Source of the DNA: Myxococcales bacterium
Lineage (GTDB): Bacteria; Myxococcota_A; Polyangia; Polyangiales; Polyangiaceae
Direction: 5' to 3'
DNA: 64,000 bases
Assembly: GCA_016703425.1 (NCBI GenBank)
Contig: JADJCA010000001.1
Span: 248,001 to 312,000, forward strand
The notes beneath the pieces were generated by a model. That model had not been told where the DNA came from, made no database searches, and saw nothing but the letters and a program-made list of their open reading frames with translations. Positions 43,218 through 50,123 of this stretch are shown here, piece after piece (the stretch's first letter is position 1; each line of letters starts with the position of its first letter). Position numbers and translations under genes: made by a program.

Positions 43218-44739
43218 TTAAGGTTTCGGCGTGCCGTTCACGGTGCCGCGGAGGCCGAACGGGGTGCCGACGCCCTGAGCCGTGCCGGTGAACGAGCCAC
43301 CAAAGCTGACGACCTCGGCGTGCGGGCCGACTTTCGGTGTCGCGCTTGCGGTCACGCCCAGCGACATCCGTGCGAGCGCCGCGTCGACGCTCGTTGTTGC
43401 GCTGGCGGCGCGGCCTTGGATGGCGTCCTTGCAAAGTGTCGTCGTGCAGCTCGCGCCGCACGACGGATAGCTCTCGCCCGGACCCACGAGGGCCTGCGCG
43501 AGGCCCGCACAGTCGAGGTCGACGGCGAGCTGCGCCGCCAGCGTCGACGTCGTGGTCGTGTCGGCCATGAGGCTTGCCAGCGCGCCAAGTTGGAGTCCAA
43601 AGACGCCCGAAAGACGGATCACGTCGGCGGCGTCGGCGCTCCAATCGAAGGGCGCGAGGGCGCTTACGGACGTGGTGAGGGGACGCCCGGCGAAGGTCGT
43701 TGGCGTCACCTGAGCCTGCGTCGCTGCCGCGCTTGGGAGAAAGTCCACGAGGAGCGGGGAGGGAGGCGCCTTGCTTCCATCGGTCATCCGGGCTCGCGCC
43801 CTCGCACGGATCGTGGGCGCGTGAGCCGCGAGCCAGGTGGTCGCCTTGGCGTCGAAGCTTGCCGCCGTTCGCTGCGCTTGAAATTGAGCGCCGGCCCCGG
43901 CCGCTTGCGCCGCCGCCACCGTTGTCATGGCGTCGAGGAGCCACTGGGGCTCGTTGGCCGCGGCGGGCACGAAGGCATCCACCCACGCCGTGCCCGCAGG
44001 CGCGAGCGCCTTCTCCCAGGCCGCGAGGTCGAGGGCTGTCGGCTCCATCGAGAGCGTCACCTGGAACCCGTGCGACAGATCGAGCGGTCGATCGTAGAGC
44101 TCTAGCGTCACCTCCGCCGTGGTGCCGGCGGCGACGGGCGCGATCTCGACGCAACCGACGGCGTAGCTCTCGATGCGTCCGAGGATCGCCAGCGAGCGGG
44201 CCGCCGGCACCGCCGCGAGCTCGATGGCACCCCCCGGGACCGTTCGCTTTGGGGGCGCCGTCGGCCAGCGTCGTCGTCAAAAGTTCGGCGCATGAGCGCG
44301 CGAGGAACGTGCTTGCCACGACCGATGGGGTCTCTCGCGGCCCGTGGTACTTGGGCAACACGCGAACTGAGGCGAGCCCCGTTGCGGTCACCGTGACCTC
44401 GAGGCGGGCCAAGCGATCGCCTTGGCGCGCGCGCACGACGAACTTCGTGGGCGAGGTGGGGACAACCAAGGTGAGCTGACCACGGCCGTCGACGAGCTCA
44501 AGGCCGCCGCGGTCGAGGGAGCCGTCGAGGTACTCGCCCTCGAGCCACAGTCGAACCTCGCCGGGCAGCGCAGGGCCGACCAGCGAGAGGCTCACACGGC
44601 TCCCCGGAGGAAGCTCGCTCGCGTCGCCTTGGTCGAAACGTAGCGGCTCCAAGAGCACGGGCGCCGGCGTCGCGTTCGGCGTCACCGAACCGTCGTCGAC
44701 GCACGCCGCGAGGGCGGCGGCGAGCATGAGCCTCCGCAT
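43218..44739 (-). CDS. Lipoprotein of unknown function, split by a frameshift at a C6 run
   Basis: The signal MRRLMLAAALAAC ends in a lipobox; the mature part starts VDDGSVTPNATPAPVLLEPL with an Ig-like beta segment (SRVSLSLVGPALPGEVRLWL). Reading continues in frame to the run of six C at 44230-44235 (G6 on the coding strand), after which the sensible frame is shifted by one: AIELAAVPAARSLAILGRI onward to TPKP at 43218. With five instead of six bases the sequence reads through as PGGAIELAAV, giving 506 residues. No domain is recognised. An alternative ATG at 44769 adds ten residues. Confidence 0.75.
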
Positions 44740-44792
44740 GGCGCTCTGGAAGGTCGCGAACGCCGCCATCGGGCTGAGTATAGCCCGGGCGG

Positions 44793-45749
44793 TCAGCGCT
44801 CGGCGACGCCGAGGGCTCGCGACCAGGAGCGAGCGCACTCGGGCCTCGTCTGCCGCGCCGCCACGGTGCAGGTCAGCGGATCGGGGACGGGGCCGAGAAG
44901 GAGAAACTCGCCCCGTGAGATAAACGGGAGCTCCGCCTGCCAACGCCCGTCGATGTAGCGCGCGCGGCTCTCGCGGCGCTGCCGCAGGACGCGCCTGGCT
45001 TCCGGCTCTTCCTTGTCGCTCTGTCCCATCTCGCGCTCGAGGCGCGCGAGTCGCGCCCCGATCTCGGCGACCGTCACCGGATCTTCCGTGAGCGCTTGCG
45101 CCCGCTCGAGATACTCGAGGGCCGTCTTGCGGCGCCCCGCGCGCGACAAGATGGCCGTCGCGCTGAGCGAGCGGTCGACGCTCGCGCCCAGCTCCGCCGC
45201 TCGGAGGATCGCCTCCGAGCCCAAGACGCGCCATGCCTCCTTGTCCTCGGACGACGAAAGGAACGAGGGCGCCAAGAAGCCGACGAACTGGCCGTATTGA
45301 AGCCAAAGGCGGTGATCGGTGGGGTGCTCGCGAAGGCCTTGCTCGAGGTAGGCGCGCGCCTTGCGGGCGTCCTCTTCGGTGCCGAGTATCGGTCGGAAGA
45401 CGAGCAGCGTGTCGACGTACGCGTAGAGGGTCGGGAAGCCCGGCTCGAGGGCGAGGATCGCGTCGATGTATTTCTCGAGGTCTGGGAAGGGGCGCTTCTC
45501 GGACCAATGACGTCCGTTTTCGACCAGCAGCGTCGCCCAGAGGAGGTCCACGGCGGCGGAGCGATAGCCGAGCGTGGCGAGCTTCAGCTCCTCCGGCGGC
45601 GGTAGCGCGTAGACGTCGTCGCGGGTCTTGATGCGATGCACGGAGCTGGCAAGCGACGGCCTTAGCGACGCCACACCGAGGGCGCTCACGACAGCCGCGC
45701 AGGCCAGCGCGAAGACAGCGCGGGAGGGACCTCGCGCTGCGGCCGTCAT
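44793..45749 (-). CDS. Membrane-anchored TPR-type protein in the pilin cluster
   Basis: 318 residues. An N-terminal signal-anchor (VFALACAAVVSALGVASL) is followed by helical repeats: LLWATLLVENGRHWSEKRPF, YLEQGLREHPTDHRLWLQYG, TALEYLERAQALTEDPVTVA. The C-terminal 60 residues are charged, then end in a Cys-containing segment (DPLTCTVAARQTRPECAR). It starts at an ATGA overlap with the small pilin gene, so it belongs to the same unit. A role in pilus or pseudopilus assembly is inferred from the neighbours only. Confidence 0.82.
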   Translation of the reverse strand: MTAAARGPSRAVFALACAAVVSALGVASLRPSLASSVHRIKTRDDVYALPPPEELKLATLGYRSAAVDLLWATLLVENGRHWSEKRPFPDLEKYIDAILALEPGFPTLYAYVDTLLVFRPILGTEEDARKARAYLEQGLREHPTDHRLWLQYGQFVGFLAPSFLSSSEDKEAWRVLGSEAILRAAELGASVDRSLSATAILSRAGRRKTALEYLERAQALTEDPVTVAEIGARLARLEREMGQSDKEEPEARRVLRQRRESRARYIDGRWQAELPFISRGEFLLLGPVPDPLTCTVAARQTRPECARSWSRALGVAER

Positions 45750-46225
45750 TCGAGCTCCGCCTCGACGTACAAGCCGGGGAGGAGTCGCGCGGCTTTTCCG
45801 TCGGTGCGCACGCGCGCTTCGAAGAGGCTGGTCACCCCGTCGCCATCGAGATCCCCTCGCGCGCGCGCCACGACGTCGGCGCCGTCGTGCTCGAGCGAGA
45901 AGGAATACGCGTGGGCAATGCCGTCGGGCACCGGCGCGAATTCAAGCTGGCGCCACGTGGGGTGCTCCCAGGTTCCCGGCGCATCAACGGAGCGGGCGCC
46001 TCGCGCCACGACGGCCGGCGTGAGCGGCGCGGGGGCGGGCGCGACGCCGGTGGTCTCGACGACTCCGAGGACGCGCGTCTGCAGCTTCGCGAGGCCGGCG
46101 GTCGCTTCGGTGAGGTGTGATGCGTGTAAGTTGCGGATGAAGGCGGGCACAGCGACGCCGAGCAGGGACCCGACGATGGCGACGCCCGCGGCGATCTCGA
46201 CCGACGTGAAAGCTCGGCTCGACAT
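45746..46225 (-). CDS. Type IV prepilin-like protein (minor pilin/pseudopilin)
   Basis: 159 residues. The class III signal is very short: MSSRA then FTSVEIAAGVAIVGSLLGVA, with Glu at mature position 5 and a hydrophobic helix; Ala rather than Gly precedes the cleavage site. The globular part carries RGDLDGDGVTSLFEARV, a loop shared with two neighbouring pilins. The ATG at 46225 has AGGTGA at good spacing; an in-frame GTG at 46234 is too close to that site. Four-base overlap with the TPR gene downstream. Confidence 0.85.
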   Translation of the reverse strand: MSSRAFTSVEIAAGVAIVGSLLGVAVPAFIRNLHASHLTEATAGLAKLQTRVLGVVETTGVAPAPAPLTPAVVARGARSVDAPGTWEHPTWRQLEFAPVPDGIAHAYSFSLEHDGADVVARARGDLDGDGVTSLFEARVRTDGKAARLLPGLYVEAELE

Positions 46226-46272
46226 GGCGGTCACCTCACCAGATACCAGCCCCCGGGCCGCGCGTAAACGCG

Positions 46273-46878
46273 TCAGTCCTCTTGGTTTTCCCGCTCAAGT
46301 TTCGGTGAGACGACGGCCTTGAACTGGTCGTCGGGGGCCACCGTAAGCCGGAACGTGGACATGTTCCCGTCGGCGTCGAGATCGCCATGCGCGGTGGCCG
46401 TGGCGCGCGCCTCGCGGCCCCGGCCCTGCGATTCGAACGAGTACGCGTAGTGTTGGGGCTGGGCCATGCTGAAGTGAAGCTCGACCCAAGGAGATCTCGA
46501 CCAGTCGGCGAAGTTGCTCTGGTAACGCTTGCCCTTCACATCCTCCGCTGAGGGCGGCACGCTCGCGCGGGACGTCGGCGGGAAGTGCCGCATGGCTCGC
46601 CCTTGCTCCGGTTTCGTTCCTGCGGGCTGATCGCGATCGGACTTGTCGTAATAGTCGGCGGCGGCGGCGGCGAGCGCCTGCACCGAACCGATGGCCTCGG
46701 CGGTCCGCGAGTGCCGCACCCAGCGCGCCGTGCCATACATGCCCAAGGCAGCCACGACGCACGTTAGCGCGAGGGCGTTGATCAGCTCGAGCAGCGTGAA
46801 GCCAGGCGCGCGACGACGCTTGGGGCGCGGACCGGTGTTCCTCCCGCCGTCACGACACGAAACCGACGCCCAACGCAC
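46273..46878 (-). CDS. Type IV prepilin-like protein
   Basis: 201 residues. A long basic leader (GPRPKRRRAPG) precedes FTLLELINALALTCVVAALG, the prepilin peptidase site and N-terminal helix with Glu5. The C-terminal domain has KGKRYQSNFADWS, HFSMAQPQHYAYSFESQGRG and HGDLDADGNMSTFRLTV, clearly paralogous to the pilin at 47038. The GTG at 46878 is the only reasonable start; the Shine-Dalgarno is weak. Two hairpins separate it from the upstream major-type pilin, which may reduce its expression. Confidence 0.88.
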   Translation of the reverse strand: MRWASVSCRDGGRNTGPRPKRRRAPGFTLLELINALALTCVVAALGMYGTARWVRHSRTAEAIGSVQALAAAAADYYDKSDRDQPAGTKPEQGRAMRHFPPTSRASVPPSAEDVKGKRYQSNFADWSRSPWVELHFSMAQPQHYAYSFESQGRGREARATATAHGDLDADGNMSTFRLTVAPDDQFKAVVSPKLERENQED

Positions 46879-46959
46879 CGCAGCACTCTACCGCGGTTGG
46901 GCCCTCCCGGTCTCCTTCTTCGACACGCTGGGGCGGCCGCTCGCGCGACGATGGTCCAC

Positions 46960-47030
46960 AAAAGCGCTTCGCGCCGACTCCCGAAAGAGGCGGCGCGAAA
47001 CTCGCAGTCTTCGGCGCGAGGAGCGCCGAA
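46960..47030 (-). terminator. Tandem hairpins after the 47038 pilin, second with a short T-run
   Basis: On the minus strand, TTCGGCGC pairs with GCGCCGAA across a 5-base loop (47030-47010), eight bases after the pilin stop codon. A second stem, TTCGCGCCG with CGGCGCGAA around a 14-base loop (46999-46968), is followed after four bases by TTTT. Together they look like an RNA-stabilising hairpin plus a weak intrinsic terminator between an abundant pilin and the downstream minor pilins. Confidence 0.55.
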
Positions 47031-47037
47031 CCTCAGA

Positions 47038-47622
47038 TCACTCTTCGGGAGCCGATTCGGTGAGGCTCGGCGCCACGTTGAGCGAGCCGTTCTGAACCTT
47101 GCCGACGATCGAGAACGTGGACAGCGTTCCGTCACCGTTCAAGTCGCCGTTCGCCGTCGCTTCGAAGGAGTCGGAGCCCGAAGCCACGCCCGCGGCCACG
47201 TAGTTGTACATGTAGTACTGGGGCTGATCCATCGAGAACTTGAGGCACGAGAAGCCCTTGTTGGTCGTGGAGTCGATGCTCCAGTCTTCACGCGGCTTCG
47301 AGCTCGCCTGGTACTTCTTGCCCTTGATGCCGTCGGCGCTGCTCGGGACCTTTGCGCTCGCGCTGTCGCAGAGCGCGCGGAGGATGCCCGTCGACGAGCC
47401 TTGGCCGAGGACCGTGCCGGACATGGCCTCTTTCTCGTAGGCCGTGATGGCGTCCTTGGAGACCTGGCCGAGTGAGTTGCGGGCTTCGGCCGTCTTGGCG
47501 TTGGCGAGGTACTTACGAACACCGTAGACGGCGAGGACGGCGAGGATGCCGACGATGGCCACGACGATCATGAGCTCGATGAGGGTGAAGCCTTGTTTGC
47601 CCTTGCGAATGAAGTAGCGCAT
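47038..47622 (-). CDS. Type IV pilin, PilA-like (probable major pilin of the cluster)
   Basis: 194 residues. Classical 11-residue leader MRYFIRKGKQG, then mature FTLIELMIVVAIVGILAVLA with Glu5 and the assembly helix. The globular domain contains two Cys (RALCDSA, GFSCLKF), KGKKYQASSKPREDW, KFSMDQPQYYMYNYVA and NGDLNGDGTLSTFSIVG. Type IV pilins polymerise into fibres for gliding, adhesion or DNA uptake after PilD processing. The ATG at 47622 has AGGAG at good spacing; earlier in-frame starts are rejected. Tandem hairpins follow its stop, which fits an abundant product. Confidence 0.93.
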   Translation of the reverse strand: MRYFIRKGKQGFTLIELMIVVAIVGILAVLAVYGVRKYLANAKTAEARNSLGQVSKDAITAYEKEAMSGTVLGQGSSTGILRALCDSASAKVPSSADGIKGKKYQASSKPREDWSIDSTTNKGFSCLKFSMDQPQYYMYNYVAAGVASGSDSFEATANGDLNGDGTLSTFSIVGKVQNGSLNVAPSLTESAPEE

Positions 47623-47705
47623 GCGTTTCTCCTTGGTTTCGAACAACATCCTCCGGCGCGCCTTCAGTCTACCCAGCGAGACAAAGCGGACGGCGGTTTC
47701 CTCGG

Positions 47706-48323
47706 TCACTCCCCCTCGTTATCCACGAACACTGCGTTGCTCCAAGACGTGCCGACGACGAAGACGTACTCGCCGTTGCTGTCGGTGTCGGCCTTGGCGG
47801 CGGAGACGAACCAATCGTTGAGGCCTTTGCCCGAGCCCCCGAAGTCAGCGGCCCTCGGCATTCCGGTCGGTGACGCGGGGAGCGCATCCCCGGCGCGGCC
47901 GGCCACGGTCGTGTAGCGAAAGAGAACGGGACCGTCGACGTGAAGCGGCAACACGGACCACTTGGCCGTGCCGCCGCTGCACTCGGGATCCCACGGAACC
48001 TTCTCGGACTTCACCGTGGCGACGGGGCACAAGGTCCCGTTGAGGTTCGTCGAGATGGATGCGTAGGAGCCTGTCTCCGCGCGGTAGCTCTCTTGCGCCA
48101 CGCGGATCGACTGAATCATCTGTGTGGCTTCGCCGACGTGAGCCGAGTTGACCATCTTTCGATAACCGACCACGCCGAGGGTCGCGAGGATGCCGACGAT
48201 GGTCACCACGATCATCAACTCGATGAGCGTGAAGCCCCTTTTCCGAAGACGACGCGCGTCCGCGGGGGAGACCGAACCAAGCCACCGCGTCGCGCCGGCT
48301 TCCGTCTTTGTCGTTCGCGTCAC
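47706..48323 (-). CDS. Type IV prepilin-like protein
   Basis: About 205 residues. FTLIELMIVVTIVGILATLG follows KRG, with Glu5; the following VGYRKMVNSAHVGEATQMIQ is typical of the pilin helix. The C-terminal domain has a disulfide-type pair (GTLCPVATV and DPECSGG) and ends EYVFVVGTSWSNAVFVDNEG. It lacks the GDLDGDG loop of its neighbours. The start is uncertain: GTG at 48323 gives a 30-residue leader, and TTG at 48347 lies inside a sigma-54 promoter and is unlikely. If the promoter is right, the transcript would have almost no leader. Confidence 0.85.
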   Translation of the reverse strand: MTRTTKTEAGATRWLGSVSPADARRLRKRGFTLIELMIVVTIVGILATLGVVGYRKMVNSAHVGEATQMIQSIRVAQESYRAETGSYASISTNLNGTLCPVATVKSEKVPWDPECSGGTAKWSVLPLHVDGPVLFRYTTVAGRAGDALPASPTGMPRAADFGGSGKGLNDWFVSAAKADTDSNGEYVFVVGTSWSNAVFVDNEGE

Positions 48324-48338
48324 TCGGGTAGATTGCAA

Positions 48339-48355
48339 AGCAGCCAACGTGCCAA
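48339..48355 (-). promoter_or_regulatory. Sigma-54 (-24/-12) promoter upstream of the first pilin gene
   Basis: Minus strand TTGGCACG, four bases, then CTGCT: this matches the consensus YTGGCACG-N4-TTGCW except for C in place of the first T of the -12 element. GG (48353-48352) and GC (48341-48340) are exactly 12 bases apart. Transcription would start near 48328 towards the pilins. A PilR-like sigma-54 activator is encoded just upstream. Confidence 0.65.
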
Positions 48356-48539
48356 GACTCCCACGCGGACGCGCCGGAGGTCAAACAACTGAAATCGCGA
48401 GCACTCGGAATTGCTCGCACCTTGGCGCACGCCGGCGCGGTACCGAGAATGGTCCATCGGCTGAGCCGGCCGGGACGCAAATTGTCCGTCGTACAGGTGA
48501 GCGGCCCAGCGCGGCGGTCCGGCAACGGGCGTGTGGCGC

Positions 48540-50012
48540 CTACTCGTCGTCGCGGGCGCTCTCGGGTGCCGCTTCAAACGAGTCGCTCGCGAGGTCCGCG
48601 TCGCCGACGTCAAGAGCGAGCTTTTGCAGGCGATAGCGCAGACTCCGCAGCGTGACGCCCAAGAGCTTGGCCGCGTGGGTCCGCACGCCGCCGGCGCGCT
48701 CCAGCGCCTCCACGATGAGACGGCGCTCGGCCTCGGCCATGACGTCGTCCAGGTTGCAGCCCTCCTCCGGAAGAGTGAGCAAGGCCGGCGTGGCGCGCGC
48801 GGCGGCACCGCTGATCTCGGCCGGCAGGTCCCCGAGGCCAATGATCGGCGCCGACGCGAGGGCGACGGCGCGCTCCACCAGGTTCTCGAGCTCGCGCACG
48901 TTGCCAGGGAACGGGTAGTCGCTCATGACGCGCAGCGCGTCGGGATGGAAGCTGCGAACGTCCTTTCCGTGTTCGCGTCCGCAACGTTCCAAGAAATGGC
49001 TCGCGAGAAGGGTGATGTCTTCTCGTCGGTCGCGGAGCGGCGGGATCTCGATGCGGATGACGTTGAGGCGGTAGTAGAGATCTTGCCGGAAGCGCCCCGT
49101 CTTGACGTCGTCTTCGACGTTGCGGTTCGTCGCCGCGAGGACGCGCACATCAACGGGCGTCTCGGCGGTTGAGCCGACGGCGCGAACCTTCCGCTCTTGA
49201 AGCACGCGAAGCAGCTTCACTTGCAGCGGCGGTGGCAGCTCGCCGATTTCATCGAGGAAGAGCGTGCCGCCATCGGCTTCGCGAAAGAGGCCCGTGTGCC
49301 GCGCCGTCGCGCCCGTGAAGGCTCCCTTGTCGTGCCCAAAGAGCTCGCTCTCCATGAGCGCCTCGGGCAAGGCTCCGCAGTTCACGACGACGAACGGTTT
49401 GGTCGCCCGGTCCGAGAGCTCGTGAATGACGCGCGCGACGCGCTCCTTGCCGCTGCCGCTCTCCCCCGTGATCAGCACCGTGCTCTTGCTCGCCGCGATG
49501 CGTCGGGCGAGATCGACGATGGCGCGCATCGGAGCCGACTGGCCCAGGAGATCTTTCGGCGCGTCCCGCTCGGCGCGCGCGCGAAGCCGTTTGTTCTCCG
49601 AAACGATGTCGGACTTTTCGAGCGCCTTTTGCGCGAGCGCCCGCAGCTCGGCCGTTGCGAACGGCTTCGTGATGAAGTCGTAGGCCCCGCCTTTCATGGC
49701 CAAGATGGCCGTCTCGACGCTCGAGTGGGCGGTCATCACGATGACCTCCGTCGCGGCGTGGCGGGCCTTGGCGCCCGTCAAGAGGTCCATGCCCGAGCCG
49801 TCGGGCATCATGAGGTCAGTGACGACGAGCCCGAAGGGATCTGGCGCCGAGGTCACGGCCTCGAGTCCCTCCCGAAGCCCCGACGCGAGCGTCACCTTGT
49901 AGCCCTCGCGTCGGAACAGGATGCCCAGCATGTCGCGGAGCCCCGTCTCGTCGTCGACGACGAGCACGTGGGCCCCCGACACTTTGGCGGCGGCGTGCGG
50001 AGGAGCGGCCAT
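48540..50012 (-). CDS. Sigma-54-dependent response regulator, NtrC family, PilR-like
   Basis: 490 residues. Receiver domain about 15-130 (VLVVDDETGLRDML, phosphorylated Asp in VVTDLMMPDG, Thr in VIVMTAH, Lys in FITKPF). AAA+ domain about 155-390: GESGSGKERVARVIH, ESELFGHDKGAFTGA, GGTLFLDEIGELPPPLQVKL, NVIRIEIPPLRDR. C-terminal Fis-type helix-turn-helix: LIVEALERAGGVRTHAAKLL, GVTLRSLRYRLQKL. The RKVRAVGSTAETPVDVRVLA stretch is close to PilR proteins. No PilS kinase is adjacent in the window. It is upstream of, and on the same strand as, the pilin cluster and a sigma-54 promoter, so control of the pilins is the likely job. Confidence 0.94.
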   Translation of the reverse strand: MAAPPHAAAKVSGAHVLVVDDETGLRDMLGILFRREGYKVTLASGLREGLEAVTSAPDPFGLVVTDLMMPDGSGMDLLTGAKARHAATEVIVMTAHSSVETAILAMKGGAYDFITKPFATAELRALAQKALEKSDIVSENKRLRARAERDAPKDLLGQSAPMRAIVDLARRIAASKSTVLITGESGSGKERVARVIHELSDRATKPFVVVNCGALPEALMESELFGHDKGAFTGATARHTGLFREADGGTLFLDEIGELPPPLQVKLLRVLQERKVRAVGSTAETPVDVRVLAATNRNVEDDVKTGRFRQDLYYRLNVIRIEIPPLRDRREDITLLASHFLERCGREHGKDVRSFHPDALRVMSDYPFPGNVRELENLVERAVALASAPIIGLGDLPAEISGAAARATPALLTLPEEGCNLDDVMAEAERRLIVEALERAGGVRTHAAKLLGVTLRSLRYRLQKLALDVGDADLASDSFEAAPESARDDE

Positions 50013-50123
50013 CGCTCCCCACTATCTCACGCTTTGTCTCGGCCTCCCAAGGGCCGTGCGCCGTGGGTGGCGCCGGCCCCTTGGCCTTCGATACGGCGAC
50101 GTCGGTGACGCGCTCAGAGGGCG

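Noticed and set aside
43108..45507. 799-codon minus-strand frame spanning several genes
   Set aside because: Only 44230-44769 of it is sensible (the lipoprotein N-terminus); the rest is out of frame with the TPR protein and with the lipoprotein C-terminus.
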